This document shows, one piece after another, positions 1 to 7,191 of a stretch of DNA of 7,822 bases (its first letter is position 1; every line of letters begins with the position of its first letter). This DNA is from JAGOBX01 sp017999075 [NCBI: Candidatus Babelota bacterium]. GTDB taxonomy: Bacteria > JAGOBX01. The stretch covers positions 1 through 7,822 of the forward strand of contig JAGOBX010000152.1 of the NCBI GenBank assembly GCA_017999075.1. The letters are read 5' to 3'. A program made the translations under genes and the position numbers. The notes under the pieces are model-generated. The model saw nothing but the letters and a program-made list of their open reading frames with translations, was not told the DNA's origin and made no database searches.

Positions 1-172
1 GATCAAAATCAGGTTTTCTTCCTGATCTCGCTTGAAAAATTCCATAATATAAATAATATGAAAATGAATAAATAAAAATAAAAATAATAATTTGTTTAAA
101 AAATATTTCAAAAATATTTGAATTTAAACATTGCTGGATTTTATGTTCGGAATTATTGTTATAAACAGACAT
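1..172 (-). CDS. Partial single-pass membrane protein, possible LptC
   Basis: Seen: an open frame of 57 codons starts with ATG at 172-170 and runs off the left edge. It starts 2 bases after the TGA of the upstream gene (TGAAAATG), which suggests translational coupling. Residues 1-22 are polar, about 24-43 form a hydrophobic segment rich in Ile, Phe and Tyr, and a basic stretch follows (QARSGRKPDFD). This fits a membrane anchor with the rest of the protein beyond the window. Nearly all codons end in A or T, like the neighbours. Known: lptC, a membrane-anchored LPS-export protein, often follows kdsC. Inferred: LptC is the first guess from position and topology, with no diagnostic motif visible. 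An alternative start at ATG 45-43 in another frame (MEFFKRDQ...) uses many G/C-ending codons and is less likely. Confidence 0.5.
   Translation of the reverse strand, partial: MSVYNNNSEHKIQQCLNSNIFEIFFKQIIIFIFIYSFSYYLYYGIFQARSGRKPDFD
8..26. repeat. Short inverted repeat / stem-loop at the left edge
   Basis: ATCAGG (8-13) and CCTGAT (21-26) form a perfect 6-bp inverted repeat around a 7-base loop. On the minus strand the second arm is followed by TTTTGATC, so it superficially resembles a weak intrinsic terminator. It lies inside the open frame of the partial membrane protein, so a terminator role would conflict with that gene. It may be chance. Confidence 0.3.
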
Positions 173-174
173 TT

Positions 175-540
175 TCAGATTATTTTTTCAGAAACAAATT
201 TTTTTCCTATTGAATGCCGTTCAACATATTTGAAAGAATCCTTAAAATTATTTATCATTGAGATATAAGATTCGGTATTCATTTTATTTTTATGATCTAT
301 AATATGTGAGGTTTCAGTATTAATATTATCAAATGTGTTTAATTTTTGATCATTTTCTTTTTTTATATCGGAATTAATATTTTCAATTATTTCATTTATT
401 ATTCCTGCTGAAACTGTAATTTGATCTGTTTTTTTTTCTGTAGGAGCATATGGTTTTGATTTTGCAGTTTTAGATACTGCTCCTGCCGAGTTGATGGATT
501 GTTTTTTATATTCTATTTTACCTGATTTAGATTCAGTCAT
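175..540 (-). CDS. Hypothetical hydrophilic protein, 121 residues
   Basis: I do not recognise this protein. It is soluble-looking, with no signal peptide, membrane segment or cysteine. The N-terminal 40 residues are low in complexity and rich in Lys, Ser and Ala (AGAVSKTAKSKPYAPTEKK). The rest is polar and likely helical, with many Asn, Ile and Lys. Its codons match the neighbours, and the reverse-strand frame over it looks like an antisense shadow. It begins 51 bases after kdsC. No clear ribosome site precedes ATG 540-538, though a TATAAT-like box occurs on this strand at 561-566, which is weak evidence in such AT-rich DNA. It ends in TGA 2 bases before the next ATG. A nine-A run occurs in codons for EKK (429-437). 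A role in the envelope block is only a guess from position. Confidence 0.6.
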   Translation of the reverse strand: MTESKSGKIEYKKQSINSAGAVSKTAKSKPYAPTEKKTDQITVSAGIINEIIENINSDIKKENDQKLNTFDNINTETSHIIDHKNKMNTESYISMINNFKDSFKYVERHSIGKKFVSEKII

Positions 541-591
541 ATTTTTAAATTATTTTTATAATTATAATATTTATCAAAATTACAAAAAAAA

Positions 592-1167
592 TCATCTGAA
601 ATTTTCAGTAGGATCAACCAATGGATTGTGTACTGCTTCAAAAAATTTTTCCACAGAATTTTCCCATTTATTCTGACTTTTTAATATAAGCTCAATTGTC
701 TCTCTTACAGCTCCGCATCCGCCTTTTGCATTAGTTATATATTTGGCGAGTGTTTTAATATCCGGGACAGAATCATTTACTGCAACAGGAAAACCGCATC
801 TTTCCATAACCATATAATCGTCAATATCATCTCCAATATATGCTATGTTTTTATATTCAAATCCATCGCGCAATAAAAATTCTTCAATTGCCGCATATTT
901 ACCGTATTTAGCTCCAACGATTTCATCAACGCCAAGGGCTCTGCCTCTTATTTTGGAAATTTCAGTCAAATGAAGAGAAATCCAAATTTGCCGTATATCG
1001 GAATATTTTGCTATCATAATTCCTAATGTGTCTTTTTGATCAAAAGATTTTACTCTCCAGTCCTTTTCGCTTATCAGAATTTTTCCATCCGTCAATACTC
1101 CATCGATATCACATACAATAACTTTTATATCTTTGATGAATTTTGTTAAACCAGCAAGATGATTCAT
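592..1167 (-). CDS. kdsC: 3-deoxy-D-manno-octulosonate-8-phosphate phosphatase (KdsC, HAD superfamily)
   Basis: This cytoplasmic HAD phosphatase hydrolyses KDO-8-phosphate to KDO and phosphate, in the pathway to the LPS inner core. Seen: HAD motif I, CDIDGVLTDG, has nucleophile D20 and acid/base D22. Motif IV, YIGDDIDDYMVM, supplies D113, D114 and D117. The family C-terminal signature GGCGAVRE lies at 149-156. At 191 residues it is slightly longer than usual because of a tail after NKWENSVEKFFEAV. The motif II region, normally (I/L)(T/S)GR, reads WISLHLTEISKIR, so S64 can fill the Ser/Thr position but the usual Gly-Arg is absent. A good ribosome site (GAGGT, 9 bases before ATG) supports the start. 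It lies 46 bases after the hydrolase gene. A related sugar-acid phosphatase of the YrbI group is the main alternative. Confidence 0.9.
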   Translation of the reverse strand: MNHLAGLTKFIKDIKVIVCDIDGVLTDGKILISEKDWRVKSFDQKDTLGIMIAKYSDIRQIWISLHLTEISKIRGRALGVDEIVGAKYGKYAAIEEFLLRDGFEYKNIAYIGDDIDDYMVMERCGFPVAVNDSVPDIKTLAKYITNAKGGCGAVRETIELILKSQNKWENSVEKFFEAVHNPLVDPTENFR

Positions 1168-1213
1168 TTTAATTTTACCTCTTCTTCTTTTTTTTTATTT
1201 TATTTTTTTTGTT

Positions 1214-2104
1214 TTATAACGATATTTCAAATCCTTCATAAGACGGAATTATTTCAAAGCCAGTAAGGTCATTTTCTTTTATAAATTTTTTTTTAGAATC
1301 TATTATATTGTCAATACGATCATCCGAATAATCAGGGTCATAATGTATTAAACACAATTTTTTAACTCCTGCAGCTAAAGCAATATTCATTGCATAATCG
1401 ACAGAACTATGTCCCCATCCTTTTTTTTTCGAATAATCTTCTGTGTCATATTGAGCATCGTGTATTAATAAATCTGCTCCTTCAATAAATTTTCTGTATT
1501 TAGCTTCCATATTATCAATGACTTTTTGAGTTTTTCCCGATGAAGATTTAAAAAATAATTCATATCCTTCATGATCGCTTGCATAAACAACAGTTTTATT
1601 ATCTGAAGTAATTCTGAAACCTATGACGCTGCCTAATCCTCCGTGATTTAAAACTTTTGTTTTTATTATGAAGTTTTTATATATGCTTTCTTCATCGTCA
1701 CCCATTTGTTTGAATGTATTCATTGACGGCAGTCCGTCAAAATTAAGAGGAAAAAAATCATGATCCATTTGAAAATTTATTATTTCTTTTAAATCTCTTT
1801 TGGTTCCTAAAGGTCCAATAAAATCAAATTTATTATTTGGAATATAAAGCGGAACAAAAAAAGGAATGCCTTGTATGTGATCCCAATGAGTATGAGACAA
1901 CAGTATCATTGATTCTATTGATTTTCCTGCATAATCTTGCATCATTTTATTACCAAGCGGACGAATTCCTGTTCCTGCATCAACAACAATAGTTTCATTG
2001 CTGTCATTTTTTATTTCAACACACGCAGTATTTCCGCCATACTTTACCGTGGCAGGTGATGGAGTGGGCAACGATCCTCTGACGCCCCAAAATTTAACTT
2101 TCAT
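1214..2104 (-). CDS. Metallo-beta-lactamase-fold metal-dependent hydrolase
   Basis: A 296-residue single-domain MBL-fold protein, probably cytoplasmic. Seen: the N-terminal family signature FWGVRGSLPTPSP followed by YGGNTACVE; the metal motif HTHWDH (H71, H73, D75, H76); further candidate ligands H154 in LNHGG, D177-H178 in YASDHEG, H215-D216 in LIHDAQY, H232 in GWGHSS, and H254 in LIHYDP. All expected ligand positions are present, so it should be active with two metals. Known: this branch resembles PhnP, RNase Z and cyclic-phosphodiester hydrolases (COG1235-like), and members cleave phosphodiesters. The substrate cannot be read from sequence, so no symbol is given. No clear ribosome site precedes ATG 2104-2102. 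A nine-A run codes for the KKK just before GWGHSS (1421-1429). It lies 61 bases after the zinc-ribbon gene. Confidence 0.88.
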   Translation of the reverse strand: MKVKFWGVRGSLPTPSPATVKYGGNTACVEIKNDSNETIVVDAGTGIRPLGNKMMQDYAGKSIESMILLSHTHWDHIQGIPFFVPLYIPNNKFDFIGPLGTKRDLKEIINFQMDHDFFPLNFDGLPSMNTFKQMGDDEESIYKNFIIKTKVLNHGGLGSVIGFRITSDNKTVVYASDHEGYELFFKSSSGKTQKVIDNMEAKYRKFIEGADLLIHDAQYDTEDYSKKKGWGHSSVDYAMNIALAAGVKKLCLIHYDPDYSDDRIDNIIDSKKKFIKENDLTGFEIIPSYEGFEISL

Positions 2105-2165
2105 ATTGGTTTTATTTTATAATTTATTTTAAAAAAAACAATTAAAATTACCAGTTTTTTTAAAA

Positions 2166-2411
2166 TTAATGACATGAAGGGCAACCGCAAGATGATCCTG
2201 TCATAGCAGGACAATATCCTGTTCCGCATTGACTTGAATCACAGTTCGTATATGAACTTGAATTTTTAGAAGAATTTCCTATTCCAAACACTGAAAATTT
2301 TTTTGTAATTTCAGGGCTGCTGCATTTATTGCAAAAAATTTTTTCTTTGCCGTTTGTTAATATTTCAAAATTATTACCGCATTTATTGCAAGAATATTCG
2401 TATATTGGCAT
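2166..2411 (-). CDS. FmdB-family zinc-ribbon protein
   Basis: A small protein of 81 residues from the chosen start. Seen: the classic FmdB opening MPIYEYSCNKCG with two CxxC knuckles (C8/C11 and C27/C30), giving a four-cysteine zinc ribbon. The C-terminus is Ser- and Cys-rich, with C57, C62, C67, C75, C77, C80 and a final His. Known: this family is widespread and poorly understood. The name comes from a putative regulator near formamidase genes, but no common function is established. Start choice: I use ATG 2411-2409 because family members begin MPxYEY. The frame extends upstream through ATG 2420 and GTG 2423. GGAG at 2425-2428 is 4 bases before ATG 2420 and 13 before ATG 2411, so ATG 2420 (three extra residues) is also possible. 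It probably shares a transcript with glgC or the hydrolase gene, but that is unproven. Confidence 0.82.
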   Translation of the reverse strand: MPIYEYSCNKCGNNFEILTNGKEKIFCNKCSSPEITKKFSVFGIGNSSKNSSSYTNCDSSQCGTGYCPAMTGSSCGCPSCH

Positions 2412-2424
2412 AGAAAACATCACT

Positions 2425-2428
2425 CTCC
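2425..2428 (-). promoter_or_regulatory. Ribosome binding site affecting the zinc-ribbon start
   Basis: GGAG on the minus strand is the only Shine-Dalgarno-like site upstream of the FmdB-type gene. Its spacing is 4 bases to ATG 2420 and 13 bases to ATG 2411. Neither is ideal, so the site does not settle the start. Family conservation favours ATG 2411. Confidence 0.45.
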
Positions 2429-2482
2429 ATAAAATAATAGAACAAACAATTTGGTTAAAAATAATATTTCAACTTATTATAA

Positions 2483-3763
2483 TTATATCACTGTACCATC
2501 AGGAATAACCGCATCTTTATGTATTATTACTATTCCATCTCTTATAGAAAACCCGTCACCGTCGGATTCTTCGGCATTATCCTTATTTTTAATAATTACA
2601 TTTTCGCCAATTCTGGCATTTTTATCAATTATTGCTTTTTCTATATAAGTATTTTTACCTATTCCGATTATAGGCAACCGCAATTTTTTATGATCAGACA
2701 TCGCAAATTCATAATGATCGTTTCCCATAAGCAGTGACGATTTAATAACGCATCCGGAACATATATAACTTCGTAATCCTATGATTGAATTTTCGATTTC
2801 ACTATGTGATATTAAACACCCTTCAGCCAACAATGTTTTAGTTATCTTGCAATCATTTATTTTTGAAATAGGCAGATATCTTGCATGGGTATAAACCTGA
2901 TAAGCGCTATTATAAAAATCAAATTTTTTAAAATCTGAAGCAAGATCAATATTAGAATTATAAAATGCTTTTATTGTACCAATATCTTCCCAGTAACTGT
3001 TATATAAATAAGAATAAACGTCATAGTTATTTATTGCTGCCGGAATAATATGTTTTCCGAAATCTTCCAGTTTATTATCAAGGGATTCCACCAGAATGTC
3101 ATAATTGAATATATAAATTCCCATTGAAGCCAGATAATTTTTACCTTCGGCAATTTCTACATCGTGTTCATTAAGGATTGAAGTTGAAATTTTCATTGAA
3201 TCAAGTATATCATCTTCTTTTGGTTTTTCACGGAATTCAATTATTTTTCCTTTTTTATTCATTTTAAGTATTCCGAATTCTTTTGCTGATTCTCTGTCAA
3301 CAGGAATAACAGCTATAGAAATATCAGCATTTTTTTCTATATGCCTCAATAGCATTTGCTTGAAATCCATCTGGTACAATTGATCGCCTGATAATATCAC
3401 AACATATTTTGGTTTAGCAAACCTGAAATGTTTTATGTTATGCCTGACAGCATCTGCAGTCCCCTGATACCAATCGTCCGAATCTCCTGTTTGTTCAGCC
3501 GCAAGTATATCTACAAATCCTTTTGAAAAAGTATCGAATCTATAAGTATTTTTTATATGTCTGTTCAAAGATTCGGAATTATATTGAGTTAACACAAATA
3601 TTCTGTTTATTTCAGAATTAAGACAATTGCTTATAGGTATATCTATCAGTCTGTATTTTCCGACAAGAGGTACAGCAGGTTTGCACCTGTCTTTTGTAAG
3701 AGGATATAATCTGGTTCCTTTTCCCCCGCCCATAATTATTGCAATTGACTGACGAGCATCCAT
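2483..3763 (-). CDS. glgC: Glucose-1-phosphate adenylyltransferase (ADP-glucose pyrophosphorylase)
   Basis: Makes ADP-glucose from ATP and glucose-1-phosphate, the committed step of bacterial glycogen synthesis. Seen: nucleotidyltransferase motif MGGGKGTRLYPLT (11-23), RLIDIPISNCLNS (38-50), WYQGTADAVRHN (98-109), the metal-binding LSGDQLYQMD (D127), the sugar-phosphate motif EFREKPKE (176-183), ASMGIYIFN (212-220) and YWEDIGT (257-263). The C-terminal third, about residues 300-426, has hexapeptide-like repeats (KNARIGENVIIKN) expected of the left-handed beta-helix. At 426 residues it is full length. WYQGTADAVR and LSGDQLYQMD read more like the cyanobacterial/plant type than the E. coli enzyme (WYRGTADAVYQN), which hints at similar allostery but does not prove it. 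ATG 3763-3761 is backed by GGGAGGT 7 bases upstream. No other glycogen gene is in the window. Confidence 0.95.
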   Translation of the reverse strand: MDARQSIAIIMGGGKGTRLYPLTKDRCKPAVPLVGKYRLIDIPISNCLNSEINRIFVLTQYNSESLNRHIKNTYRFDTFSKGFVDILAAEQTGDSDDWYQGTADAVRHNIKHFRFAKPKYVVILSGDQLYQMDFKQMLLRHIEKNADISIAVIPVDRESAKEFGILKMNKKGKIIEFREKPKEDDILDSMKISTSILNEHDVEIAEGKNYLASMGIYIFNYDILVESLDNKLEDFGKHIIPAAINNYDVYSYLYNSYWEDIGTIKAFYNSNIDLASDFKKFDFYNSAYQVYTHARYLPISKINDCKITKTLLAEGCLISHSEIENSIIGLRSYICSGCVIKSSLLMGNDHYEFAMSDHKKLRLPIIGIGKNTYIEKAIIDKNARIGENVIIKNKDNAEESDGDGFSIRDGIVIIHKDAVIPDGTVI

Positions 3764-3770
3764 TTTTAAA

Positions 3771-3796
3771 ACCTCCCGTAAATTAAATCTATTATA
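3771..3796 (-). promoter_or_regulatory. glgC leader: -10 box and ribosome site
   Basis: In the 73-base gap before glgC the minus strand carries a perfect TATAAT (3791-3796) and a strong GGGAGGT (3771-3777). Transcription would start near 3783, giving a short leader of about 20 bases. The -35 region is poor: GATTTT or CTGATT near 3814-3820 at 17-19 bp spacing. TATAAT alone is weak evidence in DNA this AT-rich, but position, spacing and the break after the preceding gene support an independent glgC promoter. Confidence 0.5.
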
Positions 3797-3836
3797 CTAC
3801 ATTAAACCCAAGAAAAATCAGGATTATTATTTATTA

Positions 3837-4667
3837 TTAAAGATCATTTTTTTTTAAATCAAAAAATTTTGTCATTATTACAGTATTTCCTTTTTCACTA
3901 AAAGTCACGGAATCCATAACACGTTTTGCCATTGCTATTCCAAGACCTCCTGGCCGCTTACCATCTGCATTTCTTTCTTTAACGCTTTTTTCAAGATTTT
4001 CAAGCGGATCACTCAATTCTTCAGAATTAAATCCTTCTCCTTCATCTTCAATTTTTACTATTATACAATCCTCAAGTATTACGCTTGAAATTTTTATTTT
4101 TTTTTGTTCATCGCATTTATGAGCATGTTCAATAGCATTGTCCTGTATTTCTCTTAATACAAACTGAATTTTAAATAAATCATCTTCCGATAAACTTGTA
4201 CTATTAGAAAGGTGGGCTATAAATTCAGACACTTCATTGCTGAAATCACGGATACTGCTGATTGTAAAGTCAAACCAATTTTTTTTAGGATTTTCAATAA
4301 TAATATTTATCTTATTGCCTATCAATTTTTTTAAAAAATCGCAGTTAAATTCATTTGATTTTGAGATATCAAGATAATAACTATGATTTTGTAAAAATCT
4401 GATTTTATCTGAAGCGTCAAAATTTTCGCCTATAACTATCAAAATAATATTCAAATTAAGATTTTTCAAATACAGTATTTTGTCAAATACATTTTCAATA
4501 TTTTTATCAAGTATCAGAAGATTATAATTTAATAATTCCTGATAATCAAACTTAAAATCTTCAAAATTTTGATACACAAACTCAAAATCACATGATTTTC
4601 TACAGTTTTCTTCTATAAATTTGTTATAAAAGTCTATATCCTTATAAACAAATAAAACTTTATACAT
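3837..4667 (-). CDS. Pseudo-receiver fused to RsbW/SpoIIAB-type ATPase (anti-sigma/partner-switch regulator)
   Basis: A 276-residue, two-domain cytoplasmic regulator. Residues 1-120 look like a degenerate response-regulator receiver: beta-strands at VLFVYK, NLLILD and NIILIVIG alternate with helices. D54 sits at the phospho-acceptor place, but the N-terminal acidic pair is reduced to about D10 and the usual Thr is not evident. Residues about 135-270 are a GHKL ATPase of the HATPase_c_2 (RsbW/SpoIIAB) kind: N box LREIQDNAIEHAH (E173, N177, H181), G1 box EDEGEGF (208-213) and G2 box GGLGIAMAKRVMD (240-252). Known: such ATPases bind a sigma factor or phosphorylate a STAS-domain antagonist on Ser. 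Neither partner is encoded here. The gene starts 6 bases after glyA with no clear ribosome site, implying co-transcription and perhaps translational coupling. Targets are unknown. Confidence 0.85.
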   Translation of the reverse strand: MYKVLFVYKDIDFYNKFIEENCRKSCDFEFVYQNFEDFKFDYQELLNYNLLILDKNIENVFDKILYLKNLNLNIILIVIGENFDASDKIRFLQNHSYYLDISKSNEFNCDFLKKLIGNKINIIIENPKKNWFDFTISSIRDFSNEVSEFIAHLSNSTSLSEDDLFKIQFVLREIQDNAIEHAHKCDEQKKIKISSVILEDCIIVKIEDEGEGFNSEELSDPLENLEKSVKERNADGKRPGGLGIAMAKRVMDSVTFSEKGNTVIMTKFFDLKKNDL

Positions 4668-4673
4668 ATAATT

Positions 4674-5915
4674 TTAAAAACTTTTAATAGGAAAATTTTT
4701 TAAAAACCCGACTACTTTTTTCTTTATACTTTTTAATTTAACCGTATTATCTGCATATTTAGCTGATTCATTAATAAATCCTGCTACAACAACCATATCT
4801 TTTTCTTTCATACCGCGTGAAGTGACTGCCGGAGTTCCGATTCTTATACCACTGGTTACAAAAGGATTTTGTTTATCATAAGGTATGGTATTTTTGTTAA
4901 CTGTTATTCCAGCAATATCTAAAGCATGTTCAAATTGTTTCCCCGTTAAATTTTTAGTTGTAACATCAACTAAAATCAAATGAGTATCTGTTCCTCCTGA
5001 AATAATTTTAAAACCATAATCAATAAGGGAATCAGATAGTTTTTTTGCATTTTTACACAATTGAATTTGATATTGTTTGAACTGATTAGTTTTGGCAAAT
5101 TTAAAAGCAACAGCTTTGGCTGCAATAATATGCATTAGAGGACCGCCTTGTAATCCCGGAAAAACTGTTTTATTCACTTTGGGTTCTATATCTTTTGATA
5201 GTCCTATTATAATTCCGCCACGAGGTCCTCTTAAAGTTTTATGTGTGGTCGAAGTAACAATATCTGCATATGTTAAAGGCGACGGATAGATTTTTGCTGC
5301 AACCATTCCTGCAAAATGAGCCATATCTACCATAAGATATGCTCCTATTTCATCGGCAATTTTTTTAAATTTTTTAAAGTCAATAATCCTGGAATAAGCT
5401 GTCGCTCCTGCTACTATAAGTTTAGGTTTATGTTTTAATGCTGTTTTCCGTAATTCTTCATAATCAATCAGTCCGGAATCTTTTGAAACTCCATAATGAA
5501 TAGTTTTGAATAATTTACCGCTGAAATTAACAGGACTGCCGTGAGTTAAATGACCGCCTTCTGACAAAGACATTGCAAGTATTTTATCTCCTGAATTCAA
5601 TAAAGACATATATGCCGCCATATTGGCTCCTGAGCCTGAATGAGGCTGAACATTTGCAAAATTGCATTCGAACAGACTTTTGCATCGTTCTATAGCTTCT
5701 GATTCAATTTTATCAACTATCTCGCAGCCTCCGTAATAACGTTTGCCCGGATAACCTTCGGCATATTTATTTGTCAACGCAGAACCTGCCGCTTCCATAA
5801 CAGAACTTTCAACTATATTCTCAGAAGCAATAAGCTCAATCTGATTTTTCTGACGTTCTTCTTCTTTTTTTATTAAATTATAAATCTTAAAATCATTTTT
5901 TTTTAATTCAAACAT
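4674..5915 (-). CDS. glyA: Serine hydroxymethyltransferase
   Basis: A PLP enzyme that converts serine and tetrahydrofolate to glycine and 5,10-methylene-tetrahydrofolate, the main one-carbon source for purine, thymidylate and methionine synthesis. Seen: [19 protein letters not shown] (27-45), [14 protein letters not shown] (51-64), [13 protein letters not shown] (90-102), the cofactor-contacting D197 and H200 in VDMAHFAG, the PLP lysine K226 in [22 protein letters not shown] (252-260) and [14 protein letters not shown] (355-368). At 413 residues it matches the bacterial length, with all catalytic positions intact. ATG 5915-5913 follows an AGGGA ribosome site and lies 17 bases after deoB, so the two are probably co-transcribed. 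A nine-A run falls in codons 4-6 (5896-5904). Confidence 0.97.
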   Translation of the reverse strand: MFELKKNDFKIYNLIKKEEERQKNQIELIASENIVESSVMEAAGSALTNKYAEGYPGKRYYGGCEIVDKIESEAIERCKSLFECNFANVQPHSGSGANMAAYMSLLNSGDKILAMSLSEGGHLTHGSPVNFSGKLFKTIHYGVSKDSGLIDYEELRKTALKHKPKLIVAGATAYSRIIDFKKFKKIADEIGAYLMVDMAHFAGMVAAKIYPSPLTYADIVTSTTHKTLRGPRGGIIIGLSKDIEPKVNKTVFPGLQGGPLMHIIAAKAVAFKFAKTNQFKQYQIQLCKNAKKLSDSLIDYGFKIISGGTDTHLILVDVTTKNLTGKQFEHALDIAGITVNKNTIPYDKQNPFVTSGIRIGTPAVTSRGMKEKDMVVVAGFINESAKYADNTVKLKSIKKKVVGFLKNFPIKSF

Positions 5916-5932
5916 AATTATTTCCCTAAAAA

Positions 5933-7120
5933 TTAATTTTCGATTTCTTTTTTAAAACTTATTCCATTTCCTGTTGACTTTAAATTTAAAAAATCAAGGA
6001 TAGTGGCTGATATGTCTCCAAATGAAGTTCTCGTTCCAAGATTAATATTAGCTTTTAATGTTTTTCCATAAACTATAAGAGGAACATATTCTCTTGTATG
6101 GTCAGTATGCAGGCTATGTGAAGGATCACATCCGTGATCTGCTGTGAACATTATAATTTCATCGTCTTCCAGTTTATTCAGCAATTCAGGAAGTCTTGAA
6201 TCAAATTCTTCAAGTCCTGCAGCATATTCTTTAACATTTCTTCTATGTCCCCACAACATATCAAAATCCACAAGATTTGTAAAAATTATGCCTTTAAAAT
6301 TTTCTTTCATATAATCAAGAGTTTTATCCACTCCATCCATATTTGAAACAGTATGTACTGCTTTTGTAATTCCCTGATTTGCAAAAATATCTTCTATTTT
6401 ACCTACAGCTGCGACTTCCATCCCATTTTCTTTTATTATGTCAAGCATTGTTTTATCAAATGGCAATACTGAAAAATCGCGGCGGTTAGTGGTGCGTTTA
6501 TAATTTCCAGATGTTCCCAAAAACGGCCGGGCAATTACCCTGCCTACCGCATGTTTTCCTATTAAAATTTTCTTTCTTGTAAATTCGCAGATTTCATATA
6601 ATTTTTTTAATGGGACAATTTCCTCGTGAGCAGCAATCTGAAACACCGAATCAGCAGAAGTATAAACTATCAGGTTTCCTGTTTTACAATGTTCATCTCC
6701 CAATTTTTCAAGTATTTCTGTTCCTGAAGCAGGAGCGTTGCATAAAACTTTTTTGCCGGTATAGTCTTCAAAAGGTTTGATGATATCTTCAGGAAATCCG
6801 TTTGGATATGTTGGAAACGATGAAGAAATTTTCAACCCTGCCATTTCCCAGTGTCCTGTTGTTGTGTCTTTATTAACGGAAGCTTCCCTGCATTTTCCAA
6901 AACAGCCTTCAGCAATTTTTGCTTTTTCAACGCCTTTTATATCAATTATGTTTCCCAATCCGAGTTTTTGAAAATTCGGCATTTTTAATCCGCCTGTTTT
7001 TAAGGCGATATTTCCAAGTGTGTTTACTCCGGCATCATTATATTTGGCGGCATCTTCCATTGCTCCGCAACCAACGCTGTCCATAACAATTAATATAACT
7101 CGATTTATTTTATTTGACAT
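5933..7120 (-). CDS. deoB: Phosphopentomutase
   Basis: A cytoplasmic Mn-dependent enzyme of the alkaline phosphatase superfamily. It interconverts ribose- or deoxyribose-1-phosphate and the 5-phosphate, linking nucleoside salvage to the pentose phosphate pool. Seen: [13 protein letters not shown] (metal D14), the phospho-threonine segment [11 protein letters not shown] (83-93, nucleophile probably T86), [14 protein letters not shown] (128-141), [14 protein letters not shown] (153-166), [11 protein letters not shown] (208-218), [12 protein letters not shown] (D287, H292) and [23 protein letters not shown] (D328, H329, H341). At 395 residues it is full length. The stretch between HGCDP and TDHTRE seems one residue longer than in the common form (PTTPSTDH), which should be harmless. 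ATG 7120-7118 has a strong GGAGGA 8 bases upstream. It heads a likely deoB-glyA-ATPase transcript. Confidence 0.96.
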   Translation of the reverse strand: MSNKINRVILIVMDSVGCGAMEDAAKYNDAGVNTLGNIALKTGGLKMPNFQKLGLGNIIDIKGVEKAKIAEGCFGKCREASVNKDTTTGHWEMAGLKISSSFPTYPNGFPEDIIKPFEDYTGKKVLCNAPASGTEILEKLGDEHCKTGNLIVYTSADSVFQIAAHEEIVPLKKLYEICEFTRKKILIGKHAVGRVIARPFLGTSGNYKRTTNRRDFSVLPFDKTMLDIIKENGMEVAAVGKIEDIFANQGITKAVHTVSNMDGVDKTLDYMKENFKGIIFTNLVDFDMLWGHRRNVKEYAAGLEEFDSRLPELLNKLEDDEIIMFTADHGCDPSHSLHTDHTREYVPLIVYGKTLKANINLGTRTSFGDISATILDFLNLKSTGNGISFKKEIEN

Positions 7121-7136
7121 TTTAAAAATCCTCCAA

Positions 7137-7174
7137 ATAACATTTTTATAAAAACTTTATAACATTTTTATGTT
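7137..7174. promoter_or_regulatory. Repeats in the deoB leader
   Basis: The 71-base gap before deoB contains an exact 13-base direct repeat, ATAACATTTTTAT, at 7137-7149 and 7159-7171, 22 bases apart (about two helical turns). Between and overlapping them is a 7-bp inverted repeat, TTATAAA (7146-7152) and TTTATAA (7156-7162), and a second one, AACAT/ATGTT (7161-7165 and 7170-7174). This could be an operator or promoter zone, with several TATAAA-like boxes. It could also be chance in A/T-only DNA. Confidence 0.3.
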
Positions 7175-7191
7175 TATAAAACCCCAAAGCT

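Noticed and set aside
561-566. TATAAT box upstream of the 121-residue gene
   Set aside because: No -35 element at a suitable distance, and such hexamers are expected by chance in this AT-rich gap.
491-676. Plus-strand open frame of 61 codons
   Set aside because: It is antisense to kdsC and the 121-residue gene, has no recognisable product and no ribosome site.
2456-2480. Weak terminator after glgC (ATAATA/TATTAT stem followed by TTTTT on the minus strand)
   Set aside because: The 6-bp stem is A/T only with an 8-base loop, too unstable to call in this base composition.
2451-2737. Two plus-strand open frames opposite the glgC 3' end
   Set aside because: Both are hydrophobic antisense shadows of the beta-helix coding region of glgC.
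5092-5289. Plus-strand open frame of 65 codons
   Set aside because: Antisense shadow of glyA, over its PLP-lysine region.
6777-6971. Plus-strand open frame of 64 codons
   Set aside because: Antisense shadow of deoB, with no domain signal.
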